Below, one piece after another: positions 1 through 6,221 of a stretch of 17,686 bases of DNA. Numbering within the stretch: the first letter of the stretch is position 1; every line of letters begins with the position of its first letter. Under the pieces are notes generated by a model. The model ran no database searches. It was not told where the DNA came from and saw only the letters and a list, made by a program, of their open reading frames with translations. Position numbers and translations under genes: made by a program. Source of the stretch: CAYVAP01 sp964343195 (lineage in GTDB: Bacteria; Bacteroidota; Bacteroidia; J057); contig CAYFIR010000135.1 in NCBI GenBank assembly GCA_964343195.1, positions 1 through 17,686 on the forward strand, written 5' to 3'.

Positions 1-35
1 CGTAGTTCGTAGTTCGTAGTTCGTAGTTCGTAGTT
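1..35. repeat. Tandem 7-bp repeat (CGTAGTT)5
   Basis: Five exact head-to-tail copies of CGTAGTT begin at the first base, so the array probably extends beyond the window. No coding potential is seen. Short repeats of this style are often found between genes in Bacteroidota (general recollection, not checked here). Confidence 0.9.
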
Positions 36-83
36 GGGTACTGACTTGACTCCCATCGGGTTACAACAATTTCTCCATATACT

Positions 84-183
84 GTCCATATTCCCCCTAT
101 AAACCCTATACACCTTATTCCCCCCTTATTCCTTATACCGCCTTCCCCATTCCACCCATATTCCCCATATTCCCCCCATAGAC
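84..183. repeat. C-rich low-complexity tract with G-quadruplex motif on the minus strand
   Basis: A degenerate repetition of units like CCATATTCCCC runs through about 100 bp. C-runs at 145-148, 155-157, 163-166 and 172-177 are separated by 6, 5 and 5 bases. On the minus strand this fits the G3+N1-7 quadruplex pattern. It lies about 140 bp upstream of the sigma-factor gene. No ORF is supported here; the rest of bases 36-261 shows nothing else recognisable. Confidence 0.6.
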
Positions 184-261
184 TTTATTCCCCCACACTA
201 CCATTCCTCACTGCTTAATATCGCTTCAAATTCAGGCAATATCCATTTTTTTATGACGCAG

Positions 262-290
262 GGAATAAATCTCCCCATAGGTAAGTCTAA
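262..290 (+). promoter_or_regulatory. Candidate ECF-type (autoregulatory) promoter
   Basis: GGAATAA at 262-268 and GTCTAA at 285-290 are separated by 16 bp. This resembles the GGAAC-N16/17-TCTGA architecture of many ECF sigma promoters. Transcription would start near base 297, about 17 nt before the TTG start of the ECF sigma gene. Autoregulation by an ECF factor is common in the family; here it is inferred from motif and position only. Confidence 0.4.
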
Positions 291-313
291 CCTGTAAACG
301 AAACTCGACGGCT

Positions 314-907
314 TTGTCCTCTTTTATACCGCAAGAAACCGATCAGACCCTAATTCAGTCTTCCCTTAACGGAGATCAGGCTGCTTTTGGGCGACTCGTA
401 TCCAGGTATGAGCACAAAGTCGGCGCTACCGTGGTGGGTATGCTAGGGAATACGTCTGAGGCCGACGACATTGCACAGGAGACTTTCATTCGGTTTTTCA
501 AGTCGATGGGAAAGTTTCGGGGTGACAGTCAGTTGGGAACCTACCTCACACGTATTGCGATCAACCTTTGCCTAACCCACCTCAACCGCAAGAAGCGATG
601 GAAATGGCTCAGCCTGAACCAGGCTGGCGAAGGAAGTCCTGAGTTGGAGATTCCGGACTATGACCTGGACCCGGGACAAAAAGAAACCCAACAAGCGGTA
701 CAACTCGCATTGCAAAAGCTGGAACCCGATTTTCGCAGTGTGATCGTCCTCCGCATGATTGAAGGGTACTCGACCAAAGAAACTGCCGAGATGCTGAATC
801 TCCCTCAGGGAACTGTCCTGTCCAGGCTGGCCCGTGGACAAAAAAAACTGAAAGGAATTATGGAGCAAATGGGACTGGCTCTCCACCCCAGTAACTCCAA
901 AATCTGA
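314..907 (+). CDS. ECF-family RNA polymerase sigma factor
   Basis: This 197-residue protein has the two-domain layout of extracytoplasmic-function sigma-70 factors. Region 2 spans about residues 12-95, with the DDIAQETF core-binding motif at 51-58 and a basic region-2.4 helix ending in NRKKR. Region 4 spans about 130-182, with a helix-turn-helix at 152-178 (STKETAEMLNLPQGTVLSRL). The start is TTG at 314; reading back in frame, a stop at 278 is met without any ATG or GTG, and the N-terminus then begins as ECF proteins usually do. It directs RNA polymerase to a regulon released when the partner anti-sigma protein is inactivated. The next gene starts 5 bp after the stop, so the two are surely co-transcribed. 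The stimulus cannot be read from sequence. Confidence 0.93.
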   Translation: MSSFIPQETDQTLIQSSLNGDQAAFGRLVSRYEHKVGATVVGMLGNTSEADDIAQETFIRFFKSMGKFRGDSQLGTYLTRIAINLCLTHLNRKKRWKWLSLNQAGEGSPELEIPDYDLDPGQKETQQAVQLALQKLEPDFRSVIVLRMIEGYSTKETAEMLNLPQGTVLSRLARGQKKLKGIMEQMGLALHPSNSKI

Positions 908-912
908 ATGAT

Positions 913-1308
913 ATGAGCAAGAACTGGAATATATCTCTACAAAAGGCATTGGAAGGAAGCCTCTCGACACAGGAAGAAGCTCAATTCCAGGCCGAAATGG
1001 AGCAGAATCCCCAGCTCAGAAAAGAGTGGGAAGAGCTTCAGGCCATGCAACGATTACTGGGCAGCCAGGAAATGCGCCTGCCCCCATTCCTTGCTACACG
1101 TGTACAACACCGTCTCAATAAAGGCAGTAATGGCCAGCCTGCACTGGGACGAGCTTTTCGGAATCTCGCATTGCCCGTTCTGGCCGCTGTCATCGCCCTG
1201 CTTGCCATCACTTTTTCTCAAGAGCAGGCCCTCACCCTGGAAGTCATCAGTGGTACAGCAGATCTACAGGTTACTGAGGCCATTGCCTTCGAATGGTCTG
1301 AATTTTAG
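913..1308 (+). CDS. Single-pass membrane anti-sigma factor without zinc motif
   Basis: This 131-residue protein lies directly behind the ECF sigma gene. Residues 1-80 are charged and helical, resembling the cytoplasmic sigma-binding domain of anti-sigma factors (EGSLSTQEEAQFQAEME is like the LDGELSPEEEAAFEAHL pattern). The HxxxCxxC zinc ligands of classical ZAS domains are absent; the protein has no cysteine. One transmembrane helix lies at about 84-102, leaving a short periplasmic tail of about 29 residues. Role by position and topology: holds the sigma factor at the inner membrane. Sequence similarity to a named family is weak, so the assignment rests mainly on operon context. Confidence 0.75.
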   Translation: MSKNWNISLQKALEGSLSTQEEAQFQAEMEQNPQLRKEWEELQAMQRLLGSQEMRLPPFLATRVQHRLNKGSNGQPALGRAFRNLALPVLAAVIALLAITFSQEQALTLEVISGTADLQVTEAIAFEWSEF

Positions 1309-1320
1309 CGAAAAAACATC

Positions 1321-1740
1321 ATGAATACCGCCACCAAATCATATCTCCTCATCATTTCGACCCTGTTCATAGGCTTTGCCGCAGGGTATCTGACAAATGG
1401 CTATGTGCTGCGTCAGAAAGTAGACCGCGCCAGACACCTGGTACAGGGAGGGGATGAAATCGTCGAAAGACTCATCACAGATCTCGAACTTGACCAGCCA
1501 ACGGCTGATCAGGTTAGGCCGATCCTGACTGCTCATTTTTCAGAAGTAAAATCCCTTCAGCAGGGGTTTCGCCAGGAGATGCGCGCTCACATGGGTGAAC
1601 TGATGGAGTCTCTGGCTCCTATCCTCACCGAGGACCAGCTCAAGCAGTTCCGTCGCCATCTCAGACCGATCAGGGGGCGCCAACCAGGTCCGGGAAGGCA
1701 TCGCGGCCCACCCCCACCCCATCCGTCAGATGCACCTTAG
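1321..1740 (+). CDS. Membrane-anchored Spy/CpxP-like periplasmic protein
   Basis: This 139-residue protein has an N-terminal hydrophobic helix (about 7-28) acting as an anchor or uncleaved signal. A helical domain follows with two LxxxQ-type motifs: DLELDQPTADQ and LTEDQLKQFRRHL. The second matches the LTxxQ signature of the Spy/CpxP/heavy-metal-sensor superfamily. The last 25 residues are rich in Pro, Gly, Arg and His (GPGRHRGPPPPHP), which could bind metal or simply be disordered. It starts 12 bp after the anti-sigma gene and ends the operon. Proteins of this family buffer periplasmic folding or metal stress and feed back on regulators, so a third sensing component is likely (inference). 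Confidence 0.7.
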   Translation: MNTATKSYLLIISTLFIGFAAGYLTNGYVLRQKVDRARHLVQGGDEIVERLITDLELDQPTADQVRPILTAHFSEVKSLQQGFRQEMRAHMGELMESLAPILTEDQLKQFRRHLRPIRGRQPGPGRHRGPPPPHPSDAP

Positions 1741-1747
1741 CGGCTGT

Positions 1748-1790
1748 AAAAAACCGGGGTTTACCAATTTATTCGACCTCCTCAACCCCG
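1748..1790 (-). terminator. Probable intrinsic terminator of the minus-strand pair
   Basis: Read on the minus strand, CGGGGTT and AACCCCG form a 7-bp stem starting one base after the stop of the DUF6702-like gene. It is followed by G and then six T. The 22-nt loop is long for a terminator, which lowers confidence. No T-run follows on the plus strand, so it does not obviously serve the sigma operon that converges here. Confidence 0.45.
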
Positions 1791-2285
1791 CTACCACTCA
1801 AAGGATGCGTGAGAGCTTGATTTATCAAGACTGGCGACCTGCAGGTCGTCCCGGTAGAATACTTTGACGATATTGCGCTGGGTATCAAATACATTGAGTA
1901 GCAACTCACTCTGCACCTCCCAACTCCGCTGATTTAACGGACCGGTGGCGGAGAATTCAATCCAGGTGGCGTCGTTTTGCTGATACAGTGAGACCAGTTG
2001 CCAGTCGGAAGGCATAGGAGTAAGCCTGATTTTTTCCAGCAGGTACTCACGGACCTTCGGCTCCAGTTCAGGATTTTGCCAGTGACCTATCACAGGGATA
2101 CTTTCCCCAAAATACAGCCGCAAAGCATCTTCCAGATCATCTGAAAACACTCTCACTCCCATGGTCATGGCTCCTGTTTGTGGCTCATACCTGACCTCCG
2201 TCAGGCTCAGATAAATCGCATGCTGGGGTGTTGACCCAGTGCCCACAAACAAAATAATCCCCAAAAGCCCCCATACCTTGGCCAT
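1791..2285 (-). CDS. DUF6702-like secreted protein
   Basis: This 164-residue protein has a short signal-like hydrophobic N-terminus (residues 4-18) and then HAIYLSLTEVRYEPQTGAM and VRVFSDDLEDAL. These match my recollection of the small exported Bacteroidota family DUF6702 (H-x-SLTEIxY and R-F-TDDLExAL). The family has no established function. It begins 18 bp after the stop of the upstream beta-barrel gene on the same strand, so the two form an operon and may cooperate at the outer membrane. No catalytic motif or cysteine pattern is visible. Family identification is from memory of motifs. Confidence 0.7.
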   Translation of the reverse strand: MAKVWGLLGIILFVGTGSTPQHAIYLSLTEVRYEPQTGAMTMGVRVFSDDLEDALRLYFGESIPVIGHWQNPELEPKVREYLLEKIRLTPMPSDWQLVSLYQQNDATWIEFSATGPLNQRSWEVQSELLLNVFDTQRNIVKVFYRDDLQVASLDKSSSHASFEW

Positions 2286-2303
2286 AAAAATCCTCTTAGT
2301 TGG

Positions 2304-3095
2304 TTATAGCATCAGACCGACATGGATGCCTACTCTGCGAAATCGCATTTCATCCATGTTGAGGTTTCCTCCCCAGTCAACGAATGCAAAGGTAGCATTT
2401 TGTGCACGATAGCTTATGCCCACCAGGCAGGCGACACGGTTATGGGCAAATATCTTCACTCCCAACCCGGCCTCATACATGAGGCCTCCTGTCGAGTTTG
2501 CTTCTCGCTCATTTCCGAACTGATCTACCCAGTCGGGATCCGCAAATAGAGGGATGTTGTATCCAGCCTGACCGAAATAATGCAAGGTCACCTGTGATGG
2601 AAACAGGTCCCCCCGGACATCCAGAAACAGAGGCATCAGAAATCCCTGCTCGTAAAAACTGATCCCGGTTCCCACGCCAGCACTCAACCAGTGATTCATC
2701 CGGTAACCGTATCCCATTTGAAGTTCGGGGGTGGCAACAGGCGTCATGACATTGTTGTCAAAGGTGCTGCCACTCAGGATTCCCAGCTTGAGAAAGCCTG
2801 TAAATCCTGGCTCCGGATAATCAAAAGGGGGCCTAACCCTTACGGGTCTGCCATCGGGATAAGGTTCCTGGGCAATTCGTCGTACCTCGCTTTCATCAAA
2901 CCGAAAGATGCTCCCATCTGCGGTTGTGATCCATATACTGGAGTCCGTCTGCATGAGAGAGCCCCGGAGCGCCCATCCATTGTTGAGGTAAACGACATCC
3001 TGTAGTTGCTGGGCAGAGACGGTACCCAGAGCGAGGATCAATCCAAAGAATGGGGTGAGGGAGAAAGTGCGAGGGTTCATGCTAGACTTTTTCAC
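2304..3095 (-). CDS. Outer-membrane beta-barrel protein
   Basis: The 263-residue product has a signal peptide (hydrophobic stretch ending near VSAQ, residue 29). An N-terminal module, DVVYLNNGWALRGSL...ITTADGSIFRFDESEVRRI, is frequent before small barrels in Bacteroidota. From about residue 95 to the end, alternating aromatic/hydrophobic strands (GFTGFLKLGIL, WLSAGVGTGISFY, VTLHYFGQAGYNIPLF, GLMYEAGLGVKIFA) suggest an eight-strand OmpA-like barrel. The first codon at 3095 is GTG followed by two lysines; an in-frame ATG at 3080 would give an equally good signal peptide, so the start is uncertain by five residues. The hairpin array lies directly upstream. Specific function is unknown. Confidence 0.8.
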   Translation of the reverse strand: MKKSSMNPRTFSLTPFFGLILALGTVSAQQLQDVVYLNNGWALRGSLMQTDSSIWITTADGSIFRFDESEVRRIAQEPYPDGRPVRVRPPFDYPEPGFTGFLKLGILSGSTFDNNVMTPVATPELQMGYGYRMNHWLSAGVGTGISFYEQGFLMPLFLDVRGDLFPSQVTLHYFGQAGYNIPLFADPDWVDQFGNEREANSTGGLMYEAGLGVKIFAHNRVACLVGISYRAQNATFAFVDWGGNLNMDEMRFRRVGIHVGLML

Positions 3096-3148
3096 TTAAA
3101 CGTCTGACAAAGTCAATTTGCTGCATTCTCATTCCTGATCTGGTGGAT

Positions 3149-3435
3149 AAAAAAAGAGGGACCCGCCCTCCCCAGTGCGGATCCCATTAAAACGATATTA
3201 TTTGTAAGGAGGGAAAAGGTGGGCCCGCCCTCCCCAGAACGGACCCGAATAAAACAGTGTATTTGTAAGCAGGGAAAAGTGGGCCCGCCCTCCCCAGAAC
3301 GGACCCGTGAAATGAGACAAATACGATACTATTTGTTTGGGAGAAAGTAGGCCCGCCCTCCCCAGAACGGGCCACTTTGGTCAAAGCAAATACGAAAATC
3401 TTTAAAGGTGGGCCCGCCCTCCCCAGTGCGAGCCC
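3149..3435 (-). repeat. Five ~61-bp tandem repeats, each with a 12-nt-loop hairpin
   Basis: Five copies occur with hairpins at 3158-3185, 3221-3246, 3281-3306, 3350-3373 and 3410-3435. Each has a 6-8 bp stem and a 12-nt loop; on the plus strand the loop is CCCTCCCCAG followed by AA or TG. Parts of the 30-40 bp spacers are also shared (TATTTGTAAG, GGGAAAAG). Stem mismatches are C-A on the plus strand but G-U on the minus strand, pointing to minus-strand RNA as the structured form. Copy 1 is followed on the minus strand by TCTTTTTTT and copies 2 and 3 by TTTT, so they resemble terminators. The array lies between two minus-strand genes. No protein is supported here. Confidence 0.85.
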
Positions 3436-3496
3436 GATTAAAAGGCAAATTCAAATGGATTTAGCCTAAAAGAACTATATTAATCTATCGAGGGTT

Positions 3497-3546
3497 AAAA
3501 AAGGGGGAGGGATTCTTCCGTCGGAATCACCCTCCCCGGCGATTCC
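3497..3546 (-). terminator. Intrinsic terminator of the lipoprotein gene, with alternative hairpin
   Basis: On the minus strand GGGGAGGG and ATTC pair with GAAT and CCCTCCCC (plus positions 3504-3515 and 3524-3537, with a 2-nt bulge), followed by C and six T. This is a strong intrinsic terminator 20-70 nt after the lipoprotein stop codon. The same segment can instead form a GGAATC/GATTCC hairpin (3523-3528 with 3541-3546) with a 12-nt loop carrying the same GGGGAGGG as the neighbouring repeats. Confidence 0.8.
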
Positions 3547-3564
3547 CCCATTAAAAACCTTGTT

Positions 3565-4335
3565 TCAATCCAGTGACACGATCAGGCGTCGACTTTCACT
3601 CCAGAATTTCTCCTGGTCCAAAACTTCCAGCTCAACTTCACCATTCTCCTGAATCCATCGGTAGGATTCTTTGGGATGGACGGTCAGCAGTTTTCCTTTT
3701 CGGGCCTGCCACCTCATCGAGTGGAAGTACCTTAAATCCCGTAGGGCAAAACGGTTGGGACTGATGTTCCCAGCCAGCTTTCCACGGCGCAGCAACACTC
3801 CGTCTTCAATCAGTTCTTCCGTGTCCCCCGCCAGTACGAACACCTTGTTCGCCTCTTCCATAGCCTCTCTCAGGGTAGCAGAAGATTCAACTGGCTCCAC
3901 TATGGGACCGTGAGAATCTCGACTGGCTATGAGTTGCTGGTCTTCTCCTCTACTCAAAGACGAAGCAGGAACATCATCTTCATTAGAAGCCACTGGCTTT
4001 TCGTCGGCTGTGTTCCTTTGTCGGCGCGCTGCTGGGCTCTGATCCAGCTCGACAGCAGCGTACTCCTGATCCTGCCCATCAGTTTTCAAACTTTCACGCT
4101 GGGCTTCCAATAGTAGTTGACGTGCTGTAGAGCCAACTTCCATTTCGAATGCGTGGTAATTATCAGAAAACTCTTTCATCAAAGAATCTCTAAGCTCGGC
4201 GTAGTCATCCTCCAATCGGGAATTTTCCCGGCTTGGTTGATTGGAGCAGGCGCTAAGACTCAGCCCAACCACGATTACTAACCATATGTGCTTTTGAGAT
4301 ATTTGCACTGCTGTTGTTGTTTTACAGTCTCTCAT
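3565..4335 (-). CDS. Bacteroidota lipoprotein with conserved C-terminal domain
   Basis: From the ATG at 4335 the product has 256 residues: a signal peptide (hydrophobic 17-26) with lipobox LSAC, lipidated Cys30, a helical segment, a disordered acidic/Gln-Ser-rich linker (about 85-150), then a C-terminal domain. That domain (KVFVLAGDTEELIEDGVLLRR, LLTVHPKESYRW, EKFWSESRRLIVSLD) resembles one I recall from many Bacteroidota proteins of the form (GTxxELxxxGIxxKxG...LLTxHPxxSYxL...FWSxSxxLVI), whose function is unknown to me. The frame is open up to 4416, but that would add 27 residues before the signal peptide and span the kdsC terminator, so 4335 is preferred. No surface-export SDDD-like signal follows the cysteine. 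Confidence 0.8.
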   Translation of the reverse strand: MRDCKTTTAVQISQKHIWLVIVVGLSLSACSNQPSRENSRLEDDYAELRDSLMKEFSDNYHAFEMEVGSTARQLLLEAQRESLKTDGQDQEYAAVELDQSPAARRQRNTADEKPVASNEDDVPASSLSRGEDQQLIASRDSHGPIVEPVESSATLREAMEEANKVFVLAGDTEELIEDGVLLRRGKLAGNISPNRFALRDLRYFHSMRWQARKGKLLTVHPKESYRWIQENGEVELEVLDQEKFWSESRRLIVSLD

Positions 4336-4356
4336 TGGCAAAGCACAGGCCAAGCC

Positions 4357-4391
4357 ACAAAAAAAAGTTAACCGACTGATAATCAGCCGGT
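4357..4391 (-). terminator. Intrinsic terminator downstream of the kdsC fusion gene
   Basis: On the minus strand ACCGGCTG-ATTAT-CAGTCGGT forms an 8-bp stem (one G-U pair), followed by TAAC and eight T. It lies about 65 nt after the stop of the XRE-KdsC gene and 22 nt before the lipoprotein ATG. It separates the two genes and argues against a lipoprotein start at 4416. Confidence 0.75.
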
Positions 4392-4455
4392 CTACATTGG
4401 CACCAACATGTGCCATTATCCCAAAATGAGAAACGGGCTCCCGATCCGGGAAATT

Positions 4456-5160
4456 CTACTCGATACTGAAGCCCAGGTGGTCTTCCAGAAACTCTCGGAC
4501 ACAGCCCATGCCGCCGGGCCGGGACAGTACGACATCTACATGGGACTTGACCTGAGGAACTGCATCAGCCGGGCAGGCAGATACTCCCACCTTTTTTAGG
4601 AGCATCAAATCGTTGAGGTCATCCCCCACATAGGCGACCTGATCATAGCGGATGTTGAGTTCTTCCAGCCATTCGTTGACAACCTGTACCTTGGGCCGGG
4701 TGCCTCCATATACCCGCTGGATGCCCAGGGTTTTTGCTCGGTTATTCATCAACTTCTCCAAATACCCCGAGCTTACCAGGCCAAACTCCATCCCCTGTCG
4801 GCTGATCAGGCGATAGATCATCATGCCATCCTTTACATTAAAGGACTTCATCTGGTCACCAGATTCTGAATAGTACATCCTTCCGTCGGTGAGCGTGCCA
4901 TCGACATCCAGCAAAACCAGTTTGATACGACGGCTGGCGATGCGTTGGCTCTGGAGATCCAGATCCCGGGTCAGCAAATGGTCGATGGGAAGGTTCAGCG
5001 CAGTGGCCATTCCAACCAGGGTATCAAGGTCAGGTTCAGCCTTGGCGCGCTCATAGCGCTTGAGGGTATCTTCCCAGATGCCGAGGAGCAGGGCAAAGTC
5101 AGCCTCTGAGAGCTGCTTTTTCTGGCGAATAAAACGGAGATTTTTGGCGAAGTGAGACAA
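4456..5160 (-). CDS. kdsC: XRE-type HTH fused to KdsC-like HAD phosphatase
   Basis: Residues 1-65 form a complete XRE helix-turn-helix (LSEADFALLLGIWEDTLKRYERAKAEP, then LDTLVGMATALNLPIDHLL). Residues 78-234 form a HAD phosphatase of the KdsC type: motif I DVDGTLTDG (D85, D87), motif II VSSG (S130-S131), K157, motif IV GDDLNDL (D180, D181, D184) and the terminal RPGGMGCVREFLE. KdsC removes phosphate from 3-deoxy-D-manno-octulosonate 8-phosphate in the cytoplasm, a step of lipid A core/Kdo synthesis. Ordinary KdsC is about 170-190 residues, so the N-terminal domain is an addition. The start is TTG at 5160; a stop lies 15-18 bp upstream with no ATG between. The usual SGR after motif II is SGY here. 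A related substrate (e.g. a KdnB-pathway or sialic-type sugar phosphate) cannot be excluded. Confidence 0.85.
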   Translation of the reverse strand: MSHFAKNLRFIRQKKQLSEADFALLLGIWEDTLKRYERAKAEPDLDTLVGMATALNLPIDHLLTRDLDLQSQRIASRRIKLVLLDVDGTLTDGRMYYSESGDQMKSFNVKDGMMIYRLISRQGMEFGLVSSGYLEKLMNNRAKTLGIQRVYGGTRPKVQVVNEWLEELNIRYDQVAYVGDDLNDLMLLKKVGVSACPADAVPQVKSHVDVVLSRPGGMGCVREFLEDHLGFSIE

Positions 5161-5450
5161 AGTGCGAATCAGTGATCAGTGAACATTGAACAACAATCAT
5201 TGATCGGGGAACATCTTGATTGAACAATAAGGAACAGAACGTAGGGGTCCAGGTTCCCAACTGTCCAATGATCCACGACCAATGAACCATGTAAAAGTAC
5301 GCGGCACAGAGCAATTAGCCATTAGCAAATCCAAGGAAAGCCCCCAATAACACTGTTACAATTTATTTCGCATTCAATTAACCATTTTTAACCTTTCAAT
5401 AAGGTTCATTAACGCAGTTTGAGAATTGATTGAACTAGTTTGGACTCAAA
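5161..5450. repeat. Intergenic region with degenerate TGATCATTGAACAAT-like repeats
   Basis: This 290-bp stretch separates two divergent genes. From 5168 to 5292 it holds imperfect direct and inverted copies of TGAACATTGAACAA, TCATTGATC, TTGATTGAACAAT, CCAATGATCC and CCAATGAACC. No convincing ORF is present. TAGTTTG at 5436-5442 is one base short of the TAnnTTTG -7 box and sits only 8 bp before the GLPGLI ATG, with no matching -33 box, so no promoter is called. Confidence 0.5.
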
Positions 5451-6221
5451 ATGAAATTTACCATGCAACGACTCATCCTATTATTCACTGCCCTCCTACC
5501 TTTTTTCCTTTCGGCACAGACTGAAGGAGAAATTACTTTTGCCGAAACCATTTCCTTTGGCGAAAAACTAAAAGTCAATAATCCAGAACTGGCCGACCTT
5601 TTCCCAGACTCCCAGACCAGCTACAAGCAGATGTTTTTCAGCGAATCTGCCTGTCTGATGCAGGAGCATCCGGACAAAGGGGAAGACCAGGAATTCAGTG
5701 GTTCCAGCAATGGAGCCGAAATCCACATCAAAATCGAGCGCAGCCAGGACGTCCTTTACACCGATCTTGCCGAGGGAGCCTCTACTGAAAAGAAAGACTT
5801 CATGGGGCGTACCTTCCTGATCGATCAGGATGAACCCACTCCTTACGAATGGAAAATTCTTGGAGAACAGGCCCTAATCGCAGGACAGCTCTGCATCAAG
5901 GCCATCCATGCTGAAGGCGACAGTTCGGAGCAGGCTATCGCCTGGTTTGCCCCGCAGATTCCCGTTTCTGCAGGCCCCAGAGGCTACAATGGCCTTCCCG
6001 GGATGATTCTCAAACTGGAACTGGAAATGGGCAGCCGCACCTACGTAGCTGAGGAAGTTACTTTTCGCGAGGTAAGTGAAGAAGAAATGACCAGGCCCAC
6101 CGAAGGCCGTAAGGTTACCCGCGAGGAATTTGAGCAGATTGTGGAGGAGAAAACCCGCGAAATGGAAATGGAATATGGTGGTCAGGGCGGCGGAGTACGG
6201 ATTATTCAGAGAAGGAACTAA
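5451..6221 (+). CDS. GLPGLI family secreted protein
   Basis: The product has 256 residues with a signal peptide (hydrophobic 8-21, cleavage near SAQ). Near residue 177 it carries RGYNGLPGMI, the signature (GLPGLI) that names this Bacteroidota family. The preceding IAWFAPQIPVSAGP also matches the family (W-F-P-IP-G). The C-terminus is charged and Gly-rich. The biochemical role is unknown; members are exported and frequently sit beside outer-membrane receptor-like genes, as here (established association from memory). ATG at 5451 is used; a second ATG at 5463 would also leave an intact signal peptide. It is followed on the same strand by the large beta-barrel gene after a 362-bp structured spacer. 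Confidence 0.9.
   Translation: MKFTMQRLILLFTALLPFFLSAQTEGEITFAETISFGEKLKVNNPELADLFPDSQTSYKQMFFSESACLMQEHPDKGEDQEFSGSSNGAEIHIKIERSQDVLYTDLAEGASTEKKDFMGRTFLIDQDEPTPYEWKILGEQALIAGQLCIKAIHAEGDSSEQAIAWFAPQIPVSAGPRGYNGLPGMILKLELEMGSRTYVAEEVTFREVSEEEMTRPTEGRKVTREEFEQIVEEKTREMEMEYGGQGGGVRIIQRRN

Noticed and set aside
3187..3384. 65-residue minus-strand frame with repeated peptide GSVLGRAGP
   Set aside because: The peptide repetition only reflects the DNA repeat, two of whose intervals are near multiples of 3; no start signal or protein-like composition.
3149..3435. CRISPR-like spacing of ~28-bp repeats with ~33-bp spacers
   Set aside because: Repeats are imperfect, spacing varies (60-68 bp), spacers share sequence with one another, and no cas genes are nearby. 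These are tandem hairpin repeats.
5436..5442. TAGTTTG as a -7 promoter box for the GLPGLI gene
   Set aside because: One base short of TAnnTTTG, no -33 TTG at 19-21 bp, and only 8 bp before the start codon.
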